Below, piece after piece: positions 56,150 to 64,000 of a stretch of DNA of 64,000 nt (the stretch's first letter is position 1; every line of letters begins with the position of its first letter). The stretch covers positions 1-64,000 of the forward strand of contig JBFKAV010000003.1 of the NCBI GenBank assembly GCA_041621405.1, given 5' to 3'. The DNA comes from JBFKAV01 sp041621405. GTDB lineage: Bacteria; Pseudomonadota; Alphaproteobacteria; Rhodobacterales; Rhodobacteraceae. Position numbers and translations under genes: made by a program. The notes below the pieces were generated by a model that saw only the letters and a list, made by a program, of their open reading frames with translations, ran no database searches and was not told the origin of the DNA.

Positions 56150-58104
56150 CCGACACCCAGCCCCGGCTCGTTCTCCGCGCGATCACCGTCGTCGGCATCG
56201 CGCTCTCGCTGTTTCAGCTCTATGCCGCCGGCGTGAAGCCGCTCGGCCTGTTCTTCCAGCGGCCGATCCATCTCGGCTTTATCCTGGTGCTCTGCTTCCT
56301 CATCTACCCCGTCACCGGCTCGCGCCGCCCGCGCGGGACGATCGGCTGGGCGATCGACGGCGTGCTCATCGCCTGCGGCGTGCTGGTCGGGTTCTGGGTG
56401 CCGTTCAACATCGACACCATCGCCAACGCCATCACGCCGCGCCAGATCGACGTGATCGTCGGCGTCATCACCACCGTCGTCGTGCTCGAGGCCGCCCGCC
56501 GCGCCGTCGGCCTCGGCATGACGATCATCGGCACCTGCGCGGTCGCCTATGCCTTCGCCGGACGCCGCGGCGAGCTGCCGTGGCTAGCCGACTGGCTTCC
56601 CGGGATCCTCAACCACCGTGGCTACTCGCTCGACCGCCTCGCCTCGCAGCTCACGCTCGGCGCCGAGGGCATCTTCGGCCTGCCGCTCGGGGTGGCCGCC
56701 ACCTTCATCTTTGTCTTCGTCCTTTTCGGCGCCTTCCTCGAGGTGACCGGCGCCGGCAAGTTCTTCATCGACCTCGCCTATGCCGCCACCGGCCGCCAGC
56801 GCGGCGGCCCGGCCAAGGCGGCGGTGATCGCCTCGGCCGGCATGGGCTCGATCTCCGGCTCGGCAATCGCCAACGTGGTCACTACCGGGGCCTTCACCAT
56901 CCCGCTGATGAAGCGCCTCGGCTACCGGCCGGAACAGGCCGGCGGCATCGAGGCCGCGGCCTCCACCGGCGGCCAGATCATGCCGCCGCTGATGGGCGCC
57001 GGCGCCTTCCTGATGAGCGAGTTCACCCGCGTTCCCTACGTCGACATCGTGCTGGTCTCGATCTTCCCCGCACTCCTCTACTTCGGCGCCGTCTACCTCT
57101 TGGTGCACATCGCCGCGGTGAAGCAGGGGATGCACGGCATTCCGGCCGAGGAGCTTCCAAGCGTCCGCTCCGTGCTCGCCGGGGGCTGGCAATTCCTGCT
57201 GCCGCTCATCGCGCTCACCTGGCTCCTGATCGCCGGATACTCGCCGATGCGTGTAGGTTTCTACGCCATCCTCTCGGTGCTTCTGGCCGCCGGCGGCCGT
57301 GCGCTGTGGGACTTCGCCCGGGCCAGGCCCAGCGCCCGCGGCTTCGTCGAGCTCTGCCGGGCCGGGCTCGCCAAGACCCTCGAGGCGCTCGAGCTCGGCG
57401 CCCGCAACGCGGTGGCCGTCTCGATGGCCTGTGCGGTCGCCGGCATCATCGTCGGCGTCGTCGGCCTCACCGGCCTCGGGCTCAAGTTCTCGGCGATGAT
57501 GATCGCGTTCTCCGGCGGCAACCTGTTCCTCGCGCTGATCCTCGTGATCATCGCCTCGCTGATCCTCGGCATGGGCCTGCCGGTCACCGCGGCCTACATC
57601 GTGCTCATCATCCTCGTCGGCCCGGCCTTGCAGCAGGACTTCGGCGTGCCGCTCCTGATCGCTCATCTCGTGGTCTTCTGGTACAGTCAGGATTCCAACG
57701 TCACGCCCCCGGTGGCGCTCGCGGGCTTCGCCGGCGCCGCGATTGCCGGATCGAGGCCGATGACCACCTCGCTGCAGGCCTGGAAATATGCCAAGGGCCT
57801 CTACCTGATCCCGCTCTTCATGGTCTACAACGAGTCGATCATCCTCGGCGGGCCGATCCCCCTGGTGCTCTGGAACGGCTTCATCGCCATCGTCGCCCTC
57901 ACAGCCTTCGCCGCGATGCTCGAGGGCTTCCTGTTCGCGCCGACGCCGCTCTGGATGCGCGCCGCCTTCCTGCCCGGCATCACCGCCGTGTTCTGGCCGG
58001 AGATCACGGTCGAGGCGGCCGGCACCGCGCTGCTCCTCGCCCTTATCGGAATCAATTGGCTGGCCGGACGCGGCCAGGCGCGCCCCGAGCGGCTCCAGGC
58101 CTAG
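56146..58104 (+). CDS. TRAP transporter fused 4TM-12TM permease
   Basis: 652 aa. An N-terminal DctQ-like part (about 1-150) is fused to a DctM-like domain. Motifs include GMGSISGSAIANVVTTGAFT, EAAASTGGQIMPPLMGAGAF and LGMGLPVTAAYIVLIILVGP. Sodium-coupled uptake with the TAXI binding protein is expected. It ends four bases into the convergent FMN dehydrogenase remnant. Confidence 0.93.
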   Translation: MTDTQPRLVLRAITVVGIALSLFQLYAAGVKPLGLFFQRPIHLGFILVLCFLIYPVTGSRRPRGTIGWAIDGVLIACGVLVGFWVPFNIDTIANAITPRQIDVIVGVITTVVVLEAARRAVGLGMTIIGTCAVAYAFAGRRGELPWLADWLPGILNHRGYSLDRLASQLTLGAEGIFGLPLGVAATFIFVFVLFGAFLEVTGAGKFFIDLAYAATGRQRGGPAKAAVIASAGMGSISGSAIANVVTTGAFTIPLMKRLGYRPEQAGGIEAAASTGGQIMPPLMGAGAFLMSEFTRVPYVDIVLVSIFPALLYFGAVYLLVHIAAVKQGMHGIPAEELPSVRSVLAGGWQFLLPLIALTWLLIAGYSPMRVGFYAILSVLLAAGGRALWDFARARPSARGFVELCRAGLAKTLEALELGARNAVAVSMACAVAGIIVGVVGLTGLGLKFSAMMIAFSGGNLFLALILVIIASLILGMGLPVTAAYIVLIILVGPALQQDFGVPLLIAHLVVFWYSQDSNVTPPVALAGFAGAAIAGSRPMTTSLQAWKYAKGLYLIPLFMVYNESIILGGPIPLVLWNGFIAIVALTAFAAMLEGFLFAPTPLWMRAAFLPGITAVFWPEITVEAAGTALLLALIGINWLAGRGQARPERLQA

Positions 58105-59253
58105 CGCCGAACAGGTGCCTGCCGAATCGGCGCACTGGAGTCCGCCGCGGCGCCTGGAGCCGTTCTCGCGGCCCCCTGCCCCAGGTCGCAAAGACCGATC
58201 TGCGCCATGGCGAGGCTCGTCTCCTCGCTCAGCACCTGCCACAGCCGGTTCAGTCCGGCCTCGCCACCGGCGGCGATCGCGAACAGCAGGATCCGGCCGA
58301 AGAAGGCGAAATCAGCGCCGGTCGCCAGCGCCTTCAGCACGTCCTCGCCCGAGCGCAGCCCGGAATCGAGGAACAGGGGATAGTCCGGACCCAGCTCCGC
58401 ACGGATCTCGGCGAGGGCGGTCAGCGAGGCCGGCGCGCTTTCCAGCTGCCGGGCGCCGTGGTTCGAGACCTGGATCCCGTCCACGCCCCGGCGCCGGGCC
58501 TCCACCGCGTCGGCCGCATCAACCACGCCCTTGACGACCAGCCGTCCGGGCCAGGCGTCGCGCAGCCGGTCCAGCATCTCCCAGTCGGCTCGGGCGCGGC
58601 TCTCGGTGCGGTCGAAGCTGAAGCCGGGGCTCTGGAAATTGGCCATCTGCGGCCGGCCGCGGAGGATAGTGGAGAGCGGCCAGCGCGAAGTCGAGGAATT
58701 GCCGGGGGCCGATCCGGAACGGCATCTTGAAGCCGTGCCTCAGCTCGCGCGGGCGGCGGCCGACCTCGGGCACGTCGACGGTGAGGACGATGGTCTGGAA
58801 TCCGGCCGCCTTGGCCCGCTCCACGAGCTTGAACGTCCCGCTGCCGTCGCCGCTAAAGTAGAGCTGGAACCAGGCATGGCCCTCGGCCGCCTCCAAGAGC
58901 CGCTCCATCGCCATCGAGGCGACGGTGGAGACGCCGAGCGGCACCCGGTGCCGCGCCGCCAGCCGCGCCAGCATCAGGTCCGCCCCGGGTGCCGCGAGGT
59001 TGCACATCCCCATCGGCGCAATGCCGAAGGGCCGGCCCGCGGTATCGCCGAAGAGGGGCGCCTCGAGCGACCGCCGGCTCACGTCGCGCAGGATGCGCGG
59101 CCTGAGGCACATGGCGTCGAAAGCGGCACGGTTGCGCCACGCGCACGCCTCCTCGCCGGCGGCGCCGTCGATGTAGTCGAACACCATCCAGGGCAGCCGC
59201 CGCCGCGCCAGCCGGCGGGCGTCGGCGCTGGAATGGATGGCCGCCGCCCCCAT
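58101..59253 (-). pseudogene. FMN-dependent alpha-hydroxyacid dehydrogenase, frameshifted
   Basis: Two frames give one LldD/glycolate-oxidase-like protein. The N-terminal frame has FDYIDGAAGEE, APMGMCNLAAPGADL and WFQLYFSGD; the C-terminal frame has LVVKGVVDAADAVEARRRG, ISNHG-type VSNHGARQLESAPASL and LDSGLRSGEDVLKALATGAD. The break is near 58660-58700. The upstream frame reads RQFLDFALAALHYPP, whereas family members read DFALHPRW...LLxGxP; the other frame yields RWPLSTILRGRPQMANF. An 11-base loss between two GCGCTG copies would explain it. Last gene of the hps-like operon. Confidence 0.85.
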
Positions 59254-59262
59254 GGCGCGGCC

Positions 59263-59817
59263 TCAGGCCTGAACCGCCTTCATGAAGCGGTCGCGGATCA
59301 CCACCGGGTCCATGGTGATCACCGGCATCTTGGCGTTGCCGCTCTCGCACTTGCACACGATCACGGTCATTTTGCGCGCCTCGAGCGCCTCCTGCAGCAC
59401 CCGGCCGGTATCCTCGGCGGCGCATTCGATCACCCGCTCGCAGCCGCAGGCCTCCGCGACCTTGGCCAGCGAGGTCTTGCGCCCCGCATAGGTCGGCTGG
59501 TCACCGGTGGAGCCGTAGGAGCCGTTGTCGACGATCAGCAGGATGAAGTTGTCGGCGACGTTGTTGGCGATCGTCGGCAGGGTGCCGAGGTTGGTCAGAA
59601 CCGAGCCGTCGCCGTCGATCGCGATGACCGGCTTCGGCTGCGCCAGGGCGAGCCCCAGCCCGATCGACGAGGCCAGGCCCATCGTGCCGAGCATGTAGAA
59701 GTTCGTCGGCTGGTCGTCGATGGCGTGCAGCTCCTGGCTCGGGATGCCGATGTTGCAGACCACGAGCCGGTCGCGGAGGATCGGCGCGATCTCCTTCAGG
59801 ATCTCGTAGCGGATCAT
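59263..59817 (-). CDS. comE: sulfopyruvate decarboxylase beta subunit, ThDP-dependent
   Basis: 184 aa. ThDP-binding motif GDGSVLTNLGTLPTIANN with downstream NGSYGSTGDQPTY is typical of pyruvate decarboxylase-type small subunits. VVCNIGIPSQELHAIDDQP and FYMLGTMGLASSIGLGLALA match ComE. With ComD it would turn sulfopyruvate into sulfoacetaldehyde. It starts one base after the comD stop. Phosphonopyruvate decarboxylase is the alternative; context favours sulfopyruvate. Confidence 0.85.
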   Translation of the reverse strand: MIRYEILKEIAPILRDRLVVCNIGIPSQELHAIDDQPTNFYMLGTMGLASSIGLGLALAQPKPVIAIDGDGSVLTNLGTLPTIANNVADNFILLIVDNGSYGSTGDQPTYAGRKTSLAKVAEACGCERVIECAAEDTGRVLQEALEARKMTVIVCKCESGNAKMPVITMDPVVIRDRFMKAVQA

Positions 59818-59818
59818 C

Positions 59819-60316
59819 TCAATAGCCTCCCCAGAACGAGGCGTCCGTCAGGATCGCCACCGGCTTGTTGCACATGAAGGTGTAGTCGAGGATCTTCGGC
59901 AGCTCCTCGGCGTCCGCCTTGCGGTGGAAGTGGTAGGTCGGGATGTGGAGCTGGTTGAGCAGCGCCTTGGTGTGCACCGCCATCTCCACCTGGCAGGCCA
60001 CCGGCTCGCCAAGCTCGCCGCGGTACGAGATCAGCATCGGCAGCGGCATCCGGTAGAACTGGGTCAGCGTCGCCAGGGTGTTGACCGTCACCCCGAGCGC
60101 GGTGTTCTGCATGATGATGCAGGGGCGCTTGCCGCCCATCCAGGCGCCGGCGCAGAGGCCCATGCCCTCGTCCTCCTTGTTGGAGGGGACATGGTGGATG
60201 TCCTTGTGCCGGTCGATCGCCTCGATCACCCCGGCAAGCTGCTTGCAGGGGACCGTCGTCACGAAGGCGACGCCGCTGGCGACGAGGTCCTCCGTGATCC
60301 TCTCGTTGATGTCCAT
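59819..60316 (-). CDS. comD: sulfopyruvate decarboxylase alpha subunit
   Basis: 165 aa, PYR-domain subunit. VTTVPCKQLAGVIEAID, VPSNKEDEGMGLCAGAWMGG with the Glu that activates ThDP, NTALGVTVNTLATLTQFYRM, and AILTDASFWGGY match ComD. ATG 60316 is the family start (MDINERITEDL). Separate alpha and beta genes are as in Rhodobacterales sulfonate clusters. Confidence 0.85.
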   Translation of the reverse strand: MDINERITEDLVASGVAFVTTVPCKQLAGVIEAIDRHKDIHHVPSNKEDEGMGLCAGAWMGGKRPCIIMQNTALGVTVNTLATLTQFYRMPLPMLISYRGELGEPVACQVEMAVHTKALLNQLHIPTYHFHRKADAEELPKILDYTFMCNKPVAILTDASFWGGY

Positions 60317-60362
60317 CAGTTCCGAACTCCATTGGTTGTCGCTTGGCGCCGGTCGGCGCGTT

Positions 60363-60473
60363 CTATCGGTTGTTCGCCCCGACCTTGACGGCAAGCATCC
60401 GGCGCGCGACCGCGGACGCCGGCGGGCCGATGCCGTGGTCGAGGGCCACAGGGACGATGATCTTGCGGTACAT
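60363..60473 (-). pseudogene. universal stress protein (UspA) remnant
   Basis: A 36-codon reading frame MYRKIIVPVALDHGIGPPAS then AVARRMLAVKVGANNR, stop. Its first 13 residues are the start of a UspA-family protein; the rest (about 110 residues expected) is gone. GGAG lies upstream. It lies between the ADH and comD genes, so it was probably an operon member that suffered an internal deletion. A short real peptide cannot be excluded. Confidence 0.65.
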
Positions 60474-60490
60474 GATAGAAGGCTCCGGGG

Positions 60491-61480
60491 TCAGGTGGCA
60501 GGGTCGAGGATGATCTTCGGTGCCGCGGCACGGCCGGCGCGAATGTCGGCGAAGGCGGCGGCGCCGTCGCTGAGCGGGCGGATCTCCGGCCAGTCGAGCG
60601 GGCCGAGCCGGCCGTCGAAGATGGCGGCCGCGGTCTGGCGGAAATCCTCGGCGGTGTAGGTGTAGGTGCCGATGAAGGTGATCTCCTGCAGGGTCATGCG
60701 GCGGATATCGAGCCCGCCTGCGGACTCGCCGAGGCCGATGTGCAGGATCGCGCCGCCGGGGCGGGCGTGGCGCGACGCCGCCGCGCGGGTCGTGGCGAAG
60801 CCGACGCCGTCGATGACCAGATCGAAAAGCGCATCTGTGGCCAGGTCATCCGGGCCGACGGCGTTCTGTCCGCATCCGTCGGTGAGGACGGCCCGTCGCG
60901 CCGGGTTAGGCTCGATCACGGTCACGTTGTCGATGCCCTGGGCGCGCAGGCTGAGCGCGGCGCCGAGCCCGATCGCCCCGCCGCCAAGCACCAGCGCCCG
61001 CCCGACGGTGCCGTCGAGCGCCGCGCGCCCGAGCCGCACCGCGTGCCAGCCACAGGCGATCGGCTCGGCCAGCGCCGCCTTGGCGAACGGAACCTCCGCC
61101 GGCACGGTGACGAGGTTGCGCTCCGGCATGGCCACCCACTCGGCGAAGGCCCCCTCGCGCGGCGGCATCGAGATGATCTGGCGGTCCGGGCAGAGGTTGT
61201 CGCGGCCGGCCCGGCAGGCCGCGCAAGTGCCGCAGGTGACCAGCGGGTTGATCGTCACCCGCGCGCCGTCTCGCGGCCCGCCGGTGATCACGCCGGCGCC
61301 TTCGTGGCCCAGGATCAGCGGCGCCGGGCGGCGCTCGTCGTGGCCCAGATAGGCGTGCATGTCCGAGCCGCAGATGCCGACGGCGGCGATCCGGACAAGC
61401 TGCTCTCCGGCGGCCGGAACCGGGTCCGGGGCGTCCCTGTAGGCGAGCTTCTCCGGGGCTTCGTAGACCAGAGCCTTCAT
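60491..61480 (-). CDS. zinc-dependent alcohol dehydrogenase (MDR family), HpsP-like candidate
   Basis: 329 aa. Catalytic zinc: AAVGICGSDMHAYLGHDERR and ILGHEGAGVI; structural zinc Cys ladder NPLVTCGTCAACRAGRDNLC; NAD motif ALVLGGGAIGLGAALSL. It overlaps the SDR gene by four bases (ATGA). In this operon it may oxidise or epimerise dihydroxypropanesulfonate (HpsP-like role), inferred from context only. Confidence 0.85.
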   Translation of the reverse strand: MKALVYEAPEKLAYRDAPDPVPAAGEQLVRIAAVGICGSDMHAYLGHDERRPAPLILGHEGAGVITGGPRDGARVTINPLVTCGTCAACRAGRDNLCPDRQIISMPPREGAFAEWVAMPERNLVTVPAEVPFAKAALAEPIACGWHAVRLGRAALDGTVGRALVLGGGAIGLGAALSLRAQGIDNVTVIEPNPARRAVLTDGCGQNAVGPDDLATDALFDLVIDGVGFATTRAAASRHARPGGAILHIGLGESAGGLDIRRMTLQEITFIGTYTYTAEDFRQTAAAIFDGRLGPLDWPEIRPLSDGAAAFADIRAGRAAAPKIILDPAT

Positions 61481-62238
61481 TTCGCGGTGTATCCCCCATC
61501 GACCATCAGTATCTGCCCGGTGACGTAGGCCGAGGCCTCCGAGCAGAGAAACAGGAGCGGCCCGTCGATGTCCTCCAGTCGGCCGTTGCGGCCGATGCAG
61601 GTCTGTGCCGCATTGCGCGCGGCCCGCTCGGGATCGGCGAAGACCGCCCCGGTCAGCTCGGTCGGGAAGAAGCCGGGGCCGATCGCGTTGGCGGTGACGC
61701 CGTGCCGCGACCAGGCCTCGGCCATGGCCCGGGTAAGCTGGCCGACCCCGCCTTTCGAGGCGCCGTAGGCGATGCCGCCAGGAAAGGCGCGGAAGGATTG
61801 CAGCGAGGCGAAGTTGACGATCCGGCCCCAGCCCTTCGCGGTCATCGCCCTCGCCAGCGCCTGGGCCAGGAAGAATGGCGCGGTCAGGTTCAGCGCCAGG
61901 GTGAGGTTCCAGCCCTCGGAGGTCACCGTGTCGGCGGGCTCCCGGGTGTTGACCCCGGCGGCGTTGACCAAGATGTCCGGCGGGCCGAACGGTTCGGCCA
62001 CGCTCTCGGCGACCGCGGCGACCCCGTCGCTGTCGCCGAGGTCGGCGGCGACCACGGCCGCGGTGGCGCCGGTCGCCGCGCGCCAGTCCTCGAGCGCGTC
62101 GGCCCGCCGGGCCACGCCGACCACCCGCGCGCCCGCCGCGGCCAGCACCGTGGCGGCCTGGCGGCCGAGCCCGGCGCTGGCGCCGGTCACGCAGGCGACC
62201 CGGCCGCCCAGGTCGAACAGGGTGCGCGGATCACGCAT
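61477..62238 (-). CDS. short-chain dehydrogenase, HpsO-like candidate
   Basis: 253-aa SDR. Cofactor motif VTGASAGLGRQAATV, NAAGVN, catalytic Ser in VNFASLQSF and Tyr-Lys in IAYGASKGGVGQLTRA, C-terminal MVDGGYTAK. It overlaps the hpsN stop by eight bases. By position it could be the dihydroxypropanesulfonate dehydrogenase HpsO; general sugar-alcohol dehydrogenase is the alternative. Confidence 0.85.
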   Translation of the reverse strand: MRDPRTLFDLGGRVACVTGASAGLGRQAATVLAAAGARVVGVARRADALEDWRAATGATAAVVAADLGDSDGVAAVAESVAEPFGPPDILVNAAGVNTREPADTVTSEGWNLTLALNLTAPFFLAQALARAMTAKGWGRIVNFASLQSFRAFPGGIAYGASKGGVGQLTRAMAEAWSRHGVTANAIGPGFFPTELTGAVFADPERAARNAAQTCIGRNGRLEDIDGPLLFLCSEASAYVTGQILMVDGGYTAK

Positions 62239-63538
62239 CGGCGGTCAGATCGAACGTCTCGTTCGGGAAGTACTTCGCGAGCCGCACGTCCGCGGTGCGG
62301 GCGTGGCCCTCCATCCCCTCGAGCCGCGAGATCCGCGCCGTCGCCTCGGCCACCGGCTTCGCGCCCTCGCGCGTTGCCCGCTGCCAGGTCACGATCTTCA
62401 TGTACTTGTGCACCGATAGCCCGCCCGTGTAGGAGGCCGCGCCCGAGGTCGGCAGCACGTGGTTGGTGCCGCTGGCCTTGTCGCCGAAGGCCACCGTCGT
62501 CTCCTCGCCGAGGAACAGCGAGCCGTAGCAGGTCAGCCGGCCGAGCCACCAGTCGAGATCGGCGGCCTGCACCGTCAGGTGCTCGGGCGCGTAGGCGTCG
62601 GAGGTGGCCGCCATCTCCTCGCGGTCGGCGCAGACGATCACCTCGGCGTAGTCGCGCCAGGCCGCGGTCGCGTTCTCGCGGTTCACCTCGGGCAGGTCGG
62701 CGATCAGCTTCGGCACCAGCCGCATCACCTCCTCGGCCAGCGGCCGGTGGTCGGTCACCAGCCAGACCGGCGAGTTGTAGCCGTGCTCGGCCTGGCCCAC
62801 GAGGTCGGTCGCCACGATCAGCGGGTCGGCGTCGGCGTCGGCCAGGATCAGGCTGTCCGTCGGGCCGGCGATCATGTCGATGCCGACGCGTCCGAACAGG
62901 CTGCGCTTGGCCTCGGCGACGAACTGGTTGCCGGGGCCGACGAGGATGTTGGCCGGCGGCAGGCCGAACAGGCCGAAGGTCATCGTCGCCACCGCCTGGA
63001 CGCCGCCGATGGCAAGGATCGTGTCGGCGCCGCAGAGGTCGGCCGCGTAGACGATGGCCGGGGCGACGCCGACCCCGGGGCGCGGCGGCGAGCAGGCCAT
63101 GATGTGCCGGCAGCCGGCCACCTTGGCGGTGGTCACCGTCATGATCGCGCTGGCGATGTGGCTGTAGCGGCCGCCGGGAACGTAGCAGCCCGCCGCATCG
63201 ACCGGGATCGCCTTCTGCCCGGCGACGAGGCCCGGCACGATCTCCATCTCCACGTCGTGGACAGTGGATTTCTGCAGCTCCGCGAAGCGCCGCACGTTGT
63301 CGTGGGCGAAGGCGATGTCGGCCTTGAGCTTGTCCGACACCAGAGCGGCGGCGGCGACGATCTCGTCCTTCGTCAGGAGGATGTTGCCCTCGTACTTGTC
63401 GAACTTCCTGGCGTACTCCATGGCGGCCTTGTCCCCGCCGGCCTCGATATCGTTCAGGATGCCCTCCACCGTGGCGGAGACATCGGAAGCGTCGGTCTGC
63501 GCGGTGCGGGGGGCTTTCTTCAGGTATTCGCGGGTCAT
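62231..63538 (-). CDS. hpsN: sulfopropanediol 3-dehydrogenase (HisD-like)
   Basis: 435-aa HisD-fold dehydrogenase. Family phrases IPVDAAGCYVPGGRYSHIAS, NILVGPGNQFVAEAKRSLFG, AGPTDSLILAD, VGQAEHGYNSPVWLVT, YAPEHLTVQAADLDWW, GTNHVLPTSGAASYTGGLSV give the zinc His and other residues. It follows Roseobacter HpsN rather than the histidine-pathway HisD; HpsN oxidises (R)-2,3-dihydroxypropane-1-sulfonate to sulfolactate. There is no other his gene here. First gene of the operon, divergent from the LacI regulator. Confidence 0.87.
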   Translation of the reverse strand: MTREYLKKAPRTAQTDASDVSATVEGILNDIEAGGDKAAMEYARKFDKYEGNILLTKDEIVAAAALVSDKLKADIAFAHDNVRRFAELQKSTVHDVEMEIVPGLVAGQKAIPVDAAGCYVPGGRYSHIASAIMTVTTAKVAGCRHIMACSPPRPGVGVAPAIVYAADLCGADTILAIGGVQAVATMTFGLFGLPPANILVGPGNQFVAEAKRSLFGRVGIDMIAGPTDSLILADADADPLIVATDLVGQAEHGYNSPVWLVTDHRPLAEEVMRLVPKLIADLPEVNRENATAAWRDYAEVIVCADREEMAATSDAYAPEHLTVQAADLDWWLGRLTCYGSLFLGEETTVAFGDKASGTNHVLPTSGAASYTGGLSVHKYMKIVTWQRATREGAKPVAEATARISRLEGMEGHARTADVRLAKYFPNETFDLTADA

Positions 63539-63650
63539 AGGGAGAGGGGCCTCACTTGTAGATGTCTGAAAGCAGCGTCGTCGAAAGCATGGCGCGTCCC
63601 TAGCCGAACAGCCCGTCGCCCCGACATTCGTTGCAAAGGTCCACGATGTC

Positions 63651-63664
63651 TGTAAGGGCTTACA
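63651..63664. promoter_or_regulatory. LacI-type operator 1
   Basis: TGTAAGGGCTTACA, a near-perfect 14-bp palindrome of the TGNAAGCGCTTNCA kind, in the hpsN-lacI divergent gap. One mismatch at the centre. Its centre is 23 bp from operator 2. Confidence 0.6.
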
Positions 63665-63673
63665 TTGATTCGA

Positions 63674-63687
63674 TGCAAGCGCTTTCA
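63674..63687. promoter_or_regulatory. LacI-type operator 2
   Basis: TGCAAGCGCTTTCA, matching the classic LacI/GalR operator with one mismatch, extended by A and T outside. It lies 90 bases before the lacI-family ATG and 135 bases before hpsN, fitting negative control of both. Confidence 0.75.
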
Positions 63688-63777
63688 TATTTCTTGCCAT
63701 TGGCGCGGCGGGCGTGGCAGTCTCCGTGCAGGCGCCCCCTCCCGAGGCCCGGCGCAGAAGGGCAACATGCTGGAGTC

Positions 63778-64000
63778 ATGAAGGAAAATCGCTCCGTCCC
63801 GACGCTCGAGGATGTCGCCCGGCTGGCCGGGGTCTCGACCGCGACGGTGTCGCGCTGCCTCAACACGCCCGACCGCGTGGTCGAAACGACCCGCCTGCGG
63901 GTCGCCGATGCCGTGCGGGAGCTGGGCTATCTGCCGAACTTCGGCGCCCGCGCCATGGCGGCGAAGCGCACCAACACGATCGGAGCGGTGATCCCGACGA
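63778..64000 (+). CDS. LacI-family transcriptional regulator (partial)
   Basis: N-terminal 74 codons, cut by the window end. The helix-turn-helix LEDVARLAGVSTATVSRCLN and hinge NFGARAMAAKRTNTIGAVIP are diagnostic of LacI/GalR repressors. It is divergent from hpsN with the two operators between, so it probably represses the sulfonate operon and itself; the inducer is likely a pathway compound. Confidence 0.92.
   Translation, partial: MKENRSVPTLEDVARLAGVSTATVSRCLNTPDRVVETTRLRVADAVRELGYLPNFGARAMAAKRTNTIGAVIPT

Noticed and set aside
59315..59322. Single GTGATCAC in the comE region
   Set aside because: Unpaired and inside a coding region; only the 21-bp-spaced pairs are taken as regulatory.
61284..61291. 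Single GTGATCAC in the alcohol dehydrogenase gene
   Set aside because: Unpaired and fully explained by codons of the intact gene.
62231..63538. Histidinol dehydrogenase of histidine synthesis
   Set aside because: No other his genes are nearby, and the neighbours (SDR, ADH, comDE) and sequence phrases match the HpsN branch.

Overview
The window is chromosomal DNA of a high-GC alphaproteobacterium, most probably a member of the Rhodobacterales (Paracoccaceae/Roseobacter group). This rests on the Rieske-cytochrome b-cytochrome c1 order, ethylmalonyl-CoA pathway genes (mcl2, mch), sdhC-sdhD-sdhA-lipoprotein-sdhB, the sucCD-sucAB-lpd layout, a sulfonate-type hpsN/comDE cluster and several proteins I recognise as conserved in that order. 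The content is mostly core metabolism. I see no rRNA, tRNA, CRISPR array, prophage or insertion sequence. No stretch over 300 bases lacks a gene; the longest gaps (about 200-290 bases) hold regulatory sites, a riboswitch or short repeats.

Layout. 1-5.3 kb (minus strand): bc1 complex genes, a GST, a degenerate peptide deformylase paralogue and the intact deformylase. 5.3-13 kb: MalY/PatB-type aminotransferase, an L,D-transpeptidase, a frameshifted serine hydrolase, cobL, a glutathionyl-hydroquinone reductase, a lone receiver domain and an MltB-type transglycosylase. 12.8-17 kb (minus): folC-accD and two tandem CPBP membrane proteases. 17-24.6 kb (plus): ilvD, small conserved unknowns and an ethylmalonyl-CoA module. 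24.7-28.7 kb: succinate dehydrogenase. 28.8-35.5 kb: a mixed stretch with a glycosyltransferase-like protein, an alpha/beta hydrolase-LuxR fusion, a BNR-repeat protein and a DUF1989 protein. 35.5-39 kb (minus): thiBPQ behind a TPP riboswitch. 39-40.9 kb: aroC and a TauE/SafE exporter. 41-51 kb: mdh, then sucC-sucD-DUF805-sucA-sucB-MAPEG-lpd. 51-54.6 kb (minus): a double-domain aldehyde dehydrogenase and deoC. 54.7-58.1 kb (plus): a TAXI-TRAP transporter with a DUF1850 gene. 58.1-63.5 kb (minus): a probable dihydroxypropanesulfonate/sulfolactate operon (hpsN, SDR, ADH, UspA remnant, comD, comE, broken FMN dehydrogenase), divergent from a LacI-family regulator cut by the window end.

Two regulatory signals stand out. 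A pair of GTGATCAC palindromes exactly 21 bp apart lies upstream of both sdhC and sucC, suggesting a common TCA-cycle regulator. Two LacI-type operators 23 bp apart lie between hpsN and the lacI gene. Two genes are broken (serine hydrolase at a G10 run; FMN dehydrogenase by an apparent short deletion) and one is a remnant (UspA). A short GC-rich element is repeated four times between genes.
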